Positions 43,755 through 53,480 are shown, numbered from the stretch's first letter. The stretch: 64,000 nt of DNA from Chryseobacterium balustinum (GCF_900168205.1 NZ_FUZE01000008.1:62001-126000); one strand, 5' to 3'. Made by a program: numbers and translations. The notes: generated from the letters alone by a model not told the origin.

Positions 43755-44648
43755 ATGAAAATAATCATCGCTGCCGGAACCGGTTTCCTGGGAAAAAATC
43801 TCGAAAAATATTTTATCGAAAAAGGAAATCAAGTGTATATCTTAACGAGAAATCCGAAACGTAAAAACGAAATCGGATAGGATGCAAAAACCTTAGGAGA
43901 ATGGAAAAATCTCCTTGAAGCCTCTGATGTCTTGATTAATCTCGCAGGAAAATCTGTCGATTGCCGATACACAGACATAAACAAACGAGAAATTTACGAC
44001 TCAAGAATTAATAGTACAAAAGTTCTTCAACAAGCGGTTGATAATTGTATCAACAAACCTAAGATTTGGTTAAATGCAAGTTCAGCCACAATCTATGTTC
44101 ATTCCGAAAAGCATTTAAACACAGAGGGAAACGGAATTATCGGTGACGATTTTTCGATGAATATTTGTAAAAGCTGGGAAAAGGAATTTTTTAAAACTGA
44201 AAATCCAGACACCAGAAAAGTTGCGTTAAGAACATCGATAGTTTTAGGAAATAACGGTGGAGCTTTTACCAAACTGAAAATGATCACCAAACTAGGCTTA
44301 GGCGGAAAACAGGGGAGAGGAAACCAAAATGTCAGCTGGATTCATATTGATGATTTTTGCAGAGCAGTTGAATGGATTATTGAGAATGAAGATATTTCTG
44401 GGAAAATTAACGTAACTGCTCCAAATCCTTTGAACAATGAAGAATTTATGCGAAAATTAAGAAAAGAAATGAAAATTCTGTTTGGCTTAAACGCTGCAGT
44501 TTGGCAATTGGAAATTGCTTCTGTATTTTTAAAAACAGAAACAGAATTATTACTAAAAAGTAGAAATGTTTATCCTGAAAAATTAATTATAAATGGTTTT
44601 AAATTTTCGTATCCAGATATTGAAACTGCATTTAAAAATTTAGTTTAG
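43755..44648 (+). pseudogene. TIGR01777-type NAD-dependent epimerase interrupted by one stop codon
   Basis: The frame from ATG 43755 encodes MKIIIAAGTGFLGKNLEKYF, with the GxxGFLG nucleotide-binding motif, and continues to 44648 as a normal epimerase (about 297 codons): VLINLAGKSVDCRYT, NASSATIY, WEKEF, RTSIVLG and WIHIDDFCRAVEWI. Codon 42 (43878-43880) is TAG. The following DAKTLGEW suggests that the lost residue was the Trp of a WD(G/A)K motif, so TGG to TAG is the simplest change. Translation could restart at a TTG or ATG downstream, but the product would lack the NAD-binding Gly motif. Otherwise the gene is intact, implying a recent mutation, a sequencing error or read-through. Confidence 0.82.
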
Positions 44649-44751
44649 CTACAAAAAACACACAATCTAATGAGACTAATATGTTAAGTAAAATGTTTTG
44701 TACCTATTGTTGTTAAAGAAATGATGATTAAATTAGCGAAAAACTAACTTT

Positions 44752-46191
44752 ATGTTAAGAAAAAAAACTAAAACCTTATTTTTCTCATCATTATTTATAT
44801 CATCAACTTTTTTTTCGCAAGCTCACAACGTTTCTGAAGGTTATCAAAAACCTACTGATCCGCTTGTAATTCAAAATCTTGAAAATTGGCAGGATTTAAA
44901 ATTTGGTTTGTTTATGCATTGGGGAACGTACAGCCAATGGGGAATTGTCGAAAGCTGGAGCCTTTGTCCGGAAGACGAATCATGGACGCAGCGTAAACCC
45001 GAACACGGAAAGTCTTACAACGAATATGTAGAAAATTATGAAAATCTACAGAAAACTTTCAATCCTACTCAATTCAATCCTCAAAAATGGGCAGATGCAG
45101 CGAAGAAAGCAGGAATGAAATATGTAGTTTTCACAACAAAACATCACGACGGTTTTGCAATGTTCGATACCCAACAGTCTGATTATAAAATTACTTCTTC
45201 AAAAACTCCTTTTTCCAAAAACCCGAAAGCGGATGTGACGAAAGAAATTTTCAATACCTTCCGAAAAGATGGTTTCAAAATAGGAGCCTATTTCTCAAAA
45301 CCCGATTGGCATTCTGATGATTACTGGTGGTCTTATTTTCCTCCGAAAGACAGAAATGTAAATTATGACCCTAAAAAATATCCTGAAAGATGGAACAGTT
45401 TCAAAAATTTCACCTTTAATCAACTCAACGAAATCACTTCAAACTACGGTAAAGTCGATATTCTTTGGTTAGACGGAGGTTGGGTGCGCCCGTTTCATAC
45501 GATTGACCAAAGTGTTGAATGGCAAAGAACAATTAAGGTCGAACAAGACATTGATATGGATAAAATAGGGACGATGGCTCGCAAAAATCAACCCGGAATT
45601 ATCGTTGTAGACCGTACTGTTCCCGGGAAATGGGAGAATTATGTAACACCCGAACAGGCCGTTCCCGAAAAACCTCTTACAATTCCTTGGGAGAGCTGCA
45701 TTACGATGGGTGATTCGTTTTCTTATGTTCCGAATGACAATTACAAATCATCTCAGAAAATCATTGAAACATTAGTTAAAATAATTTCAAGAGGCGGGAA
45801 TTACCTGATGAATATTGCTCCCGGACCAAACGGAGATTATGATGCGATTGTTTATGAAAGATTAAAAGAGATTTCAGCATGGATGAATGACAATCAATCT
45901 GCAGTTTTTGCAACAAGAAGCGCAGCTCCTTATCATGAAGGAAATTTTTATTATACTCAAAGTAAAGACGGCAAAACTGTGAATGTTTTCCACTTGGATG
46001 AAAAAGTAGATTATCAGTCTCCATCAATAGTAAGCTTTGTAATTCCTGAAGATTTTAAACCAAAATCAGTGAGGATTTTAGGTTTAAAAAATAAAATTCA
46101 GTGGAAAAAAACAGGCAACTCAATTGAACTCGTCTTACCAAAAGAAAGAACTCAATTAAAATATTCAACCGTAATTCAAATAACACAATAG
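44752..46191 (+). CDS. Secreted alpha-L-fucosidase (GH29)
   Basis: A 479 aa glycoside hydrolase of family GH29. A signal peptide occupies about 1-24. The catalytic barrel shows FGLFMHWGTYSQWG, KYVVFTTKHHDGFAMFD, GAYFSKPDWH and the nucleophile region DILWLDGGW (D241). The MNIAPGPNGD end of the barrel and a C-terminal beta domain follow. It would release L-fucose from glycans outside the cytoplasm. It precedes a secreted GH3 gene on the same strand with a 238-bp gap, suggesting cooperation in glycan breakdown, although no SusCD pair is adjacent. Confidence 0.92.
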   Translation: MLRKKTKTLFFSSLFISSTFFSQAHNVSEGYQKPTDPLVIQNLENWQDLKFGLFMHWGTYSQWGIVESWSLCPEDESWTQRKPEHGKSYNEYVENYENLQKTFNPTQFNPQKWADAAKKAGMKYVVFTTKHHDGFAMFDTQQSDYKITSSKTPFSKNPKADVTKEIFNTFRKDGFKIGAYFSKPDWHSDDYWWSYFPPKDRNVNYDPKKYPERWNSFKNFTFNQLNEITSNYGKVDILWLDGGWVRPFHTIDQSVEWQRTIKVEQDIDMDKIGTMARKNQPGIIVVDRTVPGKWENYVTPEQAVPEKPLTIPWESCITMGDSFSYVPNDNYKSSQKIIETLVKIISRGGNYLMNIAPGPNGDYDAIVYERLKEISAWMNDNQSAVFATRSAAPYHEGNFYYTQSKDGKTVNVFHLDEKVDYQSPSIVSFVIPEDFKPKSVRILGLKNKIQWKKTGNSIELVLPKERTQLKYSTVIQITQ

Positions 46192-46382
46192 TTGAATTTG
46201 TAATTAAAATGACCTAGGAAATCGGAGCGTTAAGAAAATAAAGTCTGTGAACGTTAAGAAAATTCTACTGTTTGAGCACGTCACAAATATTGAACTGAAG
46301 AACTATTTGATTCGTGCGAGTTTTAGAATTTTTAGAGAACAGATTTTATTTTTAGCGGAGAGTTCCAAGTCTTGAACTTTTG

Positions 46383-46408
46383 GTTCTTTTGTTTCAAGAC
46401 AAAAGAAC
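46383..46408. promoter_or_regulatory. Perfect 10-bp inverted repeat upstream of the GH3 gene
   Basis: GTTCTTTTGT-TTCAAG-ACAAAAGAAC lies 22-47 bp ahead of the GH3 start codon. It may be an operator, a leader hairpin or a dispersed palindrome; there is no T run typical of a terminator. Confidence 0.55.
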
Positions 46409-46429
46409 AATAATTAAATCAAATTATTT

Positions 46430-49093
46430 ATGCGCTTTAAATTTCGTTTTAAAATTATAGCAATTTCATTATTGAGCACGACATTTATTACCGCTCAAAA
46501 ACCTTTATACAAAGACTCAAAACAGCCCATTGAAGCTCGAGTTCAGGATTTGCTGAAACGCATGACTCCAGAAGAAAAATTCTGGCAATGCTTTATGATT
46601 CCCGGAGATTTGGATAATGTTCCGAAAGGTCAATATGTCCACGGAATTTTCGGATTGCAGATGAGTGCAGGAAATCAAGGTGGAGGAGTTGCCGGACAAT
46701 TGTTGAAATACAATGCCAATGAAGATGCGGAAAGATTAGCAAAAAAAATAAATGCCATTCAAAAATATTTTGTCGAAGAATCACGATTGGGAATTCCGAT
46801 TATTCCTTTTGATGAGGCTTTGCATGGATTGATGCGTGAAGGTGCAACCGCTTTTCCTCAAGCGATCGGTTTGTCGGCGACCTTCAATCCTGAATTGATG
46901 AAAGAAGTTTCGACAGCGATTGCAAAAGAATCGAAGTTGAGAGGGATTCGTCAGATTTTAACTCCGGTTGTAAATTTAGCGAGTGATGTTCGATGGGGAA
47001 GAACCGAGGAAACGTATGGTGAAGATCCGTTTTTGACTTCCGTGATGGGTGTTAATTTTGTCAGTTCTTTTGAAAATATGGGGATTATTACCACTCCAAA
47101 ACATTTTTTAGCAAATGTTGGTGAAGGCGGAAGAGACTCGTATCCAATTCATTGGAGCAAAAGATATTTAGAGGAAACGCATTTAATTCCTTTTCAAAAA
47201 GCCTTTAATCAGGGAAAAAGCCGTTCAGTGATGACCTCTTATAATTTGCTGGATGGAAGACCTTCTACGGCAAATCATTGGTTATTGACCGAAAAATTAA
47301 AAAAAGAATGGAATTTCAAAGGTTTTATCATCAGTGATGCAAGTGCGGTTGGTGGAGCAAATGTTCTGCATTTTACAGCAAAAGATTATGATGACGCTTC
47401 TGCACAGGCGATCAATACAGGTCTTGACGTAATTTTCCAAACAGAATATCAGCATTATAAATTGTTTATTCCACCATTTTTGGATGGAAGAATTTCTAAG
47501 GAAAGAATTGATGATGCAGTTTCGAGAGTCTTGAGAGCAAAATTTGAATTGGGTTTGTTTGAAAATCCTTACGTATCAACTAAGAATATTGAAGAATTAA
47601 AGAATATCAATCATAAACCTTTAGCGGAAAAAGTAGCTGTTGAATCTTTTGTGCTGCTTCAAAACAATAATCAGACACTTCCAATTTCTGAAAATGTAAA
47701 GAAGATTTTGGTTGTCGGAACCGATGCTGTTGATGCAAGATTGGGAGGTTATTCCGGGCCGGGAAATAAGAAGGTAAATATTTTAGATGGAATTAAAAAT
47801 TTCACAAAAAATAAAAATATTGAAGTCAATTATTCAAAAGGAATCGACTGGAATTTAAAGAATTTTACGACCGTACCCACTGAGTTTTTATCTTTCGAAA
47901 ATAAAAAAGGATTAAAAGGAAATTATTTTTCCAATTCAGATTTAAAAGGAAATCCAGCTTTTGAAAAACAGGACGAACAATTAAATTTCAAATGGACTTT
48001 GTATTCTCCAAACCCTGAAAAATTACAACCCGACAATTACAGCGTTCGTTGGACAGGAAAACTGGAAGCTCCGCATTCTGGGAAATATCAATTAGGTTTA
48101 AGAGGAAATGATGGTTTCAGATTGTATTTAAACGGAAAATTACTGATCGACAATTGGAAAAAGCTGAGTTATTCAACCAAAACGGTTGAGCTTGATTTTA
48201 GTAAAGGTCAAAAATCTGATATTGTTATTGAGTTTCATGAAAATAGGGGAGAAGCAAATATAGAACTGATTTGGAATTATGGTTTGAACGATTACCAAAA
48301 AGAGTTTAATGATGCTTTAAAACTGGCTCAGAATGCAGATTACATTATTGTTACAGCAGGAATTCATGAAGGTGAATTTCAGGATCGTTCTTCATTAAGC
48401 TTACCTGGAAATCAGGAACAATTTATTCACGAAGTTTCAAAATTAAATAAACCAACAACAGTTGTTTTGGTTGGTGGTTCTGCGATAAAAACGACTGATT
48501 GGAAAGATAAAGTCGGAGCAATTTTAGATGTTTGGTATCCGGGAGAAGAAGGCGGAAATGCGGTTGCAGAAGTTCTTTTCGGAGCGGAAAATCCTTCGGG
48601 GAAATTACCAATTACGTTTCCGATTGAAGAAGGGCAATTACCCTTAACGTATAATCATCATCCGACAGGAAGAGGAAATGATTATCACGATTTGAGCGGT
48701 GAGCCATTGTATCCGTTTGGTTTTGGATTTAGTTACACGACTTTTGAGATTTCTGATTTAGAATTAAATCAAACAAAATATTCTGAAAATGAAATGATTG
48801 TAGCTAAAGTTAACGTGAAAAATACAGGTTCAAAAGCAGGAAGTGAAGTTGTTCAGTTATATGTAAAAGATTTGCTGGCTTCAGTTTCAAGACCGATTAT
48901 TGAATTGAAAGGATTTAAAAAAGTATTTTTAAAAGCTGGAGAATCTAAACAGATTTCAATTGAAGTTCCTGTTAAAGAATTGCAGTTTTTAGATTCAGCA
49001 ATGAACTGGATCGTGGAAAAAGGAACGTACAGAATTATGGTTGGAAATTCTTCAAAAAATCTGCCGTTGAAACAGAATATTGAGGTTGAATGA
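46430..49093 (+). CDS. Secreted GH3 beta-glucosidase-type hydrolase with PA14 domain
   Basis: An 887 aa exported enzyme. After a signal peptide (about 1-23) the GH3 N-terminal barrel carries RWGRTEETYGEDP and the nucleophile in FIISDASAV (D303). The second GH3 domain (from about 400) contains a PA14 insertion (about 488-620: GKYQLGLRGNDGFRLYLNGK). It resumes with SLPGNQEQFI and ends in a fibronectin-III-like domain (EPLYPFGFGFSYT onward). The PA14 insertion usually shapes substrate specificity in GH3 enzymes. Beta-glucosidase or beta-xylosidase activity is likely but not determined. It follows the GH29 gene. Confidence 0.92.
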   Translation: MRFKFRFKIIAISLLSTTFITAQKPLYKDSKQPIEARVQDLLKRMTPEEKFWQCFMIPGDLDNVPKGQYVHGIFGLQMSAGNQGGGVAGQLLKYNANEDAERLAKKINAIQKYFVEESRLGIPIIPFDEALHGLMREGATAFPQAIGLSATFNPELMKEVSTAIAKESKLRGIRQILTPVVNLASDVRWGRTEETYGEDPFLTSVMGVNFVSSFENMGIITTPKHFLANVGEGGRDSYPIHWSKRYLEETHLIPFQKAFNQGKSRSVMTSYNLLDGRPSTANHWLLTEKLKKEWNFKGFIISDASAVGGANVLHFTAKDYDDASAQAINTGLDVIFQTEYQHYKLFIPPFLDGRISKERIDDAVSRVLRAKFELGLFENPYVSTKNIEELKNINHKPLAEKVAVESFVLLQNNNQTLPISENVKKILVVGTDAVDARLGGYSGPGNKKVNILDGIKNFTKNKNIEVNYSKGIDWNLKNFTTVPTEFLSFENKKGLKGNYFSNSDLKGNPAFEKQDEQLNFKWTLYSPNPEKLQPDNYSVRWTGKLEAPHSGKYQLGLRGNDGFRLYLNGKLLIDNWKKLSYSTKTVELDFSKGQKSDIVIEFHENRGEANIELIWNYGLNDYQKEFNDALKLAQNADYIIVTAGIHEGEFQDRSSLSLPGNQEQFIHEVSKLNKPTTVVLVGGSAIKTTDWKDKVGAILDVWYPGEEGGNAVAEVLFGAENPSGKLPITFPIEEGQLPLTYNHHPTGRGNDYHDLSGEPLYPFGFGFSYTTFEISDLELNQTKYSENEMIVAKVNVKNTGSKAGSEVVQLYVKDLLASVSRPIIELKGFKKVFLKAGESKQISIEVPVKELQFLDSAMNWIVEKGTYRIMVGNSSKNLPLKQNIEVE

Positions 49094-49111
49094 TTGTTAT
49101 TCATTTAATTT

Positions 49112-49276
49112 TAACGCAAGGAGCGCAAATATATTTTTAATGGTTTGCATTATATTTCCGTTCGCAAGGGCACTTCGTTCAGCAAATGTTAGAAGAAGTC
49201 TTAGCTGAGTGAAACGTCTTGGCGAACGTAAAATCTGCGAAATGTAACTCAAAAACCTTGCGTGCCTTGCGCTTTA
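49112..49276. repeat. Nested palindromic intergenic repeat, copy 3
   Basis: The inner palindrome at 49160-49227 runs from GTTCGCAAGGGCACTTC to TTGGCGAAC. The outer arms are AACGCAAGGAGCGCAAA and CCTTGCGTGCCTTGCGC. It fills most of the gap between the GH3 gene and the sorbosone dehydrogenase-like gene. Confidence 0.8.
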
Positions 49277-49388
49277 ATTTTACCTGATTTATTCACCGAA
49301 GCTGAAATCTAAAATCGTTTTCTTTTTAGGGAACAGTTTTTGCAACTTTTGAAGCAAAATATTTCTAACCTACCACATCATTCAATTT

Positions 49389-50702
49389 ATGAAAAAATAT
49401 CTTCTACCTGCCGTTGCTCTGCTTTTTTTCAGTTGTAAAGAAAGTAAAAATAAAACGACCTCAGACACAGATGAAATTGTTACTAAAACAGATATCTTAA
49501 AATTACCACCACCCGACGAGAAAGGCACCAAAAACAAATTCAGCAATGTTATCGGATGGCCTGCAGGAAAATCCCCGACAGCTCCTGAAGGATTTACGGT
49601 AACGCGTTTTGCGGAAAATATAAAAAGTCCGAGAAATATGATTCAGGCTGCAAACGGTGATGTTTTTGTGGTACTTTCAAATTCTGAACGCACAAAAACC
49701 GAAAAGATAAAAAATGACATCAGTGGAAAAAGTGATGCTGAAGTCGGAGGAAAATCTGCCAATAGAATTATTCTGTACAGAGACGCCAACAAAGACGGCA
49801 TTGCGGAATCATCTTCTGTTTTTCTTGATAACCTGAATCAGCCCTACGGAATGTTGATTATTAAAGATAAATTTTATGTTGCAAATACTGATGGACTTTG
49901 GGTTTACCCGTATAAAGAAGGTGACATGAAAATTACAAAACCCGGAAAGAAAATAGTGAATCTTCCTGCAGGTGGTTACAATAATCACTGGACGCGAAAT
50001 TTAATTGCGAATAAAGATCAGTCGAAAATCTACATTTCTGTTGGTTCTGGAAGTAACGTCGGTGAAAACGGAATGGAATATGAAGTGAGAAGAGCGAATA
50101 TTCTGGAAGTGAATCCTGATGGGAGTGGTGAAAAGATTTACGCAGCAGGTCTTAGAAATCCTGTTGGAATGAGCTGGAATCCATCCACCGGAGAACTTTG
50201 GACGGTTGTGAATGAAAGAGATGAATTAGGAGATGAGCTTGTTCCGGATTATCTTACCAGCGTTAAACAAAATCAATTTTACGGTTGGCCGTATGCTTAT
50301 TTCGGGAAAAATGAAGATCCGAGAAGAAAAGGTGAAAAGCCAGATCTCGTAGCAAAAACAATTGTTCCTGATGTTCCTTTGGGATCTCACACGGCGTCTT
50401 TAGGTTTGTCTTTTTATACAGGAAATCAGTTTCCGGAAAAATATAAAAACGGAGCTTTCATCGGTCAGCACGGCTCTTGGAACCGTTCTTCGCTTGTTGG
50501 GTATCAGGTTGCATTTGTTCCTTTTAAAAATGGAAAAGCAACGGGGTCATATCAACCATTTTTGACCGGATTCATTGCTAATGAAGAGAAAGGAGATGTT
50601 TATGGAAGACCTGTAGGTGTATTGCAAATTTCCGACGGCTCACTGTTGGTCGCTGATGATGTAAGCGGAATTGTCTGGAGAGTTGCGTACAATAAAAAGT
50701 AA
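49389..50702 (+). CDS. Sorbosone dehydrogenase/PQQ-type sugar dehydrogenase-like lipoprotein
   Basis: A 437 aa lipoprotein (lipobox FFSC, Cys about 17) with a six-bladed beta-propeller of the soluble glucose/L-sorbosone dehydrogenase type. Visible blades include FTVTRFAENIKSPRNMIQAA, YGMLIIKDKFYVANTDGLWV, GLRNPVGMSWNPSTGELWTV, NERDELGDELVPDYL and FIGQHGSWNRSSLVGYQ. Enzymes of this fold use PQQ to oxidise sugars, though many Bacteroidetes members are untested. No PQQ biosynthesis gene is in the window. Confidence 0.82.
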   Translation: MKKYLLPAVALLFFSCKESKNKTTSDTDEIVTKTDILKLPPPDEKGTKNKFSNVIGWPAGKSPTAPEGFTVTRFAENIKSPRNMIQAANGDVFVVLSNSERTKTEKIKNDISGKSDAEVGGKSANRIILYRDANKDGIAESSSVFLDNLNQPYGMLIIKDKFYVANTDGLWVYPYKEGDMKITKPGKKIVNLPAGGYNNHWTRNLIANKDQSKIYISVGSGSNVGENGMEYEVRRANILEVNPDGSGEKIYAAGLRNPVGMSWNPSTGELWTVVNERDELGDELVPDYLTSVKQNQFYGWPYAYFGKNEDPRRKGEKPDLVAKTIVPDVPLGSHTASLGLSFYTGNQFPEKYKNGAFIGQHGSWNRSSLVGYQVAFVPFKNGKATGSYQPFLTGFIANEEKGDVYGRPVGVLQISDGSLLVADDVSGIVWRVAYNKK

Positions 50703-50820
50703 AGCTGAATCTCAATTTTTCATTTTAAATAATTTAGATGAAATTTTATGGTATGAAATATGCAAGATTCAATGTATAACCAATTGAATTTTTAAAATTT
50801 AATTATTAAAGTTCAACATC

Positions 50821-51084
50821 ATGAAAAAGTTATTAATATCAGCAGTTTTATTAGTGGGATTATCATTCAGTGCTTATGGTCAAAAACGTCCGCCTGCACC
50901 ACCACACCCATCAAAATCTCAGTTAGTCAATAGTAAAGCAAGCGAGTTGGATAAACGATATAAAGCTGAAAAGAAATTAATTCTGAATCATCCTCTTGCT
51001 ACAAAAAAAATGAAGAATGATCAGCTGAAAGCTTTAAATGTACGATATCAGAATGAAAAGAAATTGTTGAGAGCTGCTAAATAG
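50821..51084 (+). CDS. Small basic secreted protein, function unknown
   Basis: An 87 aa protein with a signal peptide (about 1-21, SAYGQ), a Pro-rich segment (KRPPAPPHPSKS) and a lysine-rich helical remainder with two similar stretches (DKRYKAEKKLILNHP and NVRYQNEKKLLRAAK). No known domain. A good terminator follows. It may be a periplasmic helical protein; anything further would be guesswork. Confidence 0.6.
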   Translation: MKKLLISAVLLVGLSFSAYGQKRPPAPPHPSKSQLVNSKASELDKRYKAEKKLILNHPLATKKMKNDQLKALNVRYQNEKKLLRAAK

Positions 51085-51162
51085 ATGCAAGAAATATTGT
51101 TAAAATGAAAATTTGAACAACTGTTTAATTTTACGATATTTTTAATATTAAATAAATTTATT

Positions 51163-51195
51163 AAAAGAGAATACGTTTTTGTGTTCTCTTTTTTA
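51163..51195 (+). terminator. Terminator after the small secreted protein gene
   Basis: AAAGAGAATAC-GTTTTT-GTGTTCTCTTT followed by T residues, about 80 bp after the stop codon. Confidence 0.8.
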
Positions 51196-51301
51196 TTTAT
51201 AATTAAATGAAAACCATATTCATTATGCATTGCTTCACGAATTTTCAGAAACGCAAAACATCCAATATTTTTCCTTAAATTCGCATAAAAATTTTAAGCT
51301 A

Positions 51302-52690
51302 ATGAATTACGATATTATTGTCATCGGAAGTGGACCCGGTGGATATGTTACAGCAATCAGAGCGGCACAATTGGGTTTTAAAACTGCAATTATCGAGAAA
51401 GAAAATTTAGGAGGAATCTGCCTTAACTGGGGATGTATTCCAACCAAAGCTTTGTTGAAGTCGGCTCAGGTTTTTCATTATATTAATCATGCAGAAGACT
51501 ATGGTTTGAATAAAGTGGAAGCAAGTTTTGAGTTTCCAAACGTTATTCAGAGAAGCCGTGGTGTAGCCTCTAAAATGAGCAAAGGGATTGAGTTCTTGAT
51601 GAAAAAGAACAAAATCGATGTGATTTTAGGAACTGCAAAAGTACAAAAAGGGAAAAAAGTTTCTGTTACAGATAAAGAAGGAAAAGTAACTGAATACACA
51701 GGAACTCACATTATTTTGGCTACAGGAGCTCGTTCTAGAGAGTTGCCAAACTTACCTCAAGACGGTAAAAAAGTAATCGGATACAGACAGGCATTATCTC
51801 TTCCTGAGCAGCCAAAATCTATGATCGTTGTAGGTTCTGGAGCTATCGGAGTAGAGTTTGCTGACTTCTATAACACAATGGGAACGAAAGTAACTGTTGT
51901 AGAATTTTTACCAAACATCGTTCCTGTAGAAGATGAGGATATTTCTAAGCACTTAGAGAAATCTCTGAAAAAATCAGGAATCGAAATCATGACAAATGCT
52001 TCTGTAGAAAGTGTTGACACAAGCGGAAACGGTGTGAAAGCTACTGTAAAAACTGCAAACGGAAACGTAATTCTTGAAGCTGATATCTTGCTTTCTGCTG
52101 TTGGAATTGCTGCAAATATCGAGAACATTGGTCTTGAAGAAGTGGGAATTCAGACAGATAAAGGTAGAGTTTTGGTAAACGAATGGTACGAAACTTCAGT
52201 TCCTGGTTATTACGCAATCGGAGATATTATCCCGACTCAGGCTTTGGCGCACGTTGCTTCTGCTGAAGGGATTACTTGTGTTGAGAAAATCAAAGGAATG
52301 CACGTTGAGAAAATCGACTATGGCAATATTCCTGGATGTACTTACTGTCACCCGGAAGTTGCTTCTGTTGGTCTTACAGAAAAGCAGGCTAAAGAAAAGG
52401 GTTACGAGCTTAAAGTTGGTAAATTCCCTCTTTCTGCAAGTGGAAAAGCTACTGCAAACGGAAATACAGACGGTTTCATCAAGGTAATTTTTGACGCTAA
52501 ATACGGTGAGTGGTTAGGTTGTCACATGATTGGTGAAGGTGTAACTGATATGGTTGCTGAAGCGGTTGTTGCTAGAAAATTAGAAACGACTGGTCACGAA
52601 ATTATTAAGTCAATTCACCCGCATCCAACAGTTTCTGAAGCAATTATGGAAGCTGCTGCTGCTGCTTATGGTGAAGTGATTCACATTTAA
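51302..52690 (+). CDS. lpdA: Dihydrolipoyl dehydrogenase (E3)
   Basis: A 462 aa FAD-dependent disulfide oxidoreductase that reoxidises dihydrolipoamide in 2-oxoacid dehydrogenase and glycine-cleavage complexes. The FAD motif is IGSGPGGYV near the N-terminus, and the redox-active pair is C40/C45 in GGICLNWGCIPTK. The NAD-binding VVGSGAIGVEFADF and the C-terminal dimer-interface SIHPHPTVSEA with the catalytic His are all present. The frame is open upstream to 51230, but the ATG at 51302 (MNYDIIVIG) is the normal family start. It probably serves the fused E1 encoded at 18.3 kb. Confidence 0.95.
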   Translation: MNYDIIVIGSGPGGYVTAIRAAQLGFKTAIIEKENLGGICLNWGCIPTKALLKSAQVFHYINHAEDYGLNKVEASFEFPNVIQRSRGVASKMSKGIEFLMKKNKIDVILGTAKVQKGKKVSVTDKEGKVTEYTGTHIILATGARSRELPNLPQDGKKVIGYRQALSLPEQPKSMIVVGSGAIGVEFADFYNTMGTKVTVVEFLPNIVPVEDEDISKHLEKSLKKSGIEIMTNASVESVDTSGNGVKATVKTANGNVILEADILLSAVGIAANIENIGLEEVGIQTDKGRVLVNEWYETSVPGYYAIGDIIPTQALAHVASAEGITCVEKIKGMHVEKIDYGNIPGCTYCHPEVASVGLTEKQAKEKGYELKVGKFPLSASGKATANGNTDGFIKVIFDAKYGEWLGCHMIGEGVTDMVAEAVVARKLETTGHEIIKSIHPHPTVSEAIMEAAAAAYGEVIHI

Positions 52691-52737
52691 TTTTTCGCTT
52701 TGACAGAGGTGTAGGCCTTTGGCAAAGTTTAATAATA

Positions 52738-52772
52738 TTAAAACCACAGATTTTGTCTGTGGTTTTTCTTTT
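52738..52772 (+). terminator. Terminator after lpdA
   Basis: AAACCACAGA-TTTTG-TCTGTGGTTT with a T run. An almost identical terminator, including the preceding AATATTA, lies at 53481-53515 after the next gene. Confidence 0.9.
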
Positions 52773-52844
52773 TCTTAAATAATTTTTTTCATTTTTATTT
52801 CACATATTTTATTAATTTTATCCGCTTAATAAAGTACAAATTAT

Positions 52845-53459
52845 ATGTTTAAAAAATTAGCTGCGGAAGCTTTAGGATTGGGTGATATCGGTAAAATTAT
52901 TCCTTCTCAGGATTATGATAAGGTAGATTCTGATGATTATATTTTATCTGAAGATAATGAAAAAATATTCTTTTTAATTAAATCTAAAAGAGATGAATAC
53001 TGCTTTACAAACAGAGCATTAATTCATATCGACGGAGCAAGTGCTTTGGATAGAAAACGAGTATTGAGAAGATACGAATATTATCAGTTTCCTTTTTCAA
53101 ATATAGCTCTTCAAACTGCCGGAACAATCGATTTGGATGTTGAAATTTCATTTGATATCGGAAATGTTCCTTTGATGATTAGTGTAGCAAAAGGTCAGAT
53201 TGATCAGTTGAAAGACTTATATAAAGCGCTTTTGGCGATTCAGCAGGAAGTTCATCACAATCATTCATTGCTGAATTTTTCAAATGACAGTATACAGAAA
53301 GCGATTGGTAGTGTTGCATCAGGAAAACAGGAAAATGTTTCAAAAAGTCAGGAATTAAGAGCGATTAACGAATATATTTTTGCCTGGAACACCAATAGTT
53401 TCGATAAATATAATCAAAAAGATTTCTCAAGAATTTTTGAAAAGTATATTAATAATTAG
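52845..53459 (+). CDS. PH-domain (bacterial PH_1-type) cytoplasmic protein
   Basis: A 204 aa soluble protein. The N-terminal 130 residues fit a bacterial pleckstrin-homology-like domain of the YvbH type (EKIFFLIKSKRDEYCFTNRA ... VLRRYEYYQFPFSNI ... IDLDVEISFDIG). The rest is helical. The function of this family is not established; membrane or stress association has been proposed for relatives. It is bracketed by two near-identical terminators. Confidence 0.72.
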   Translation: MFKKLAAEALGLGDIGKIIPSQDYDKVDSDDYILSEDNEKIFFLIKSKRDEYCFTNRALIHIDGASALDRKRVLRRYEYYQFPFSNIALQTAGTIDLDVEISFDIGNVPLMISVAKGQIDQLKDLYKALLAIQQEVHHNHSLLNFSNDSIQKAIGSVASGKQENVSKSQELRAINEYIFAWNTNSFDKYNQKDFSRIFEKYINN

Positions 53460-53480
53460 CATTTCAATTCTGCTTATAAT

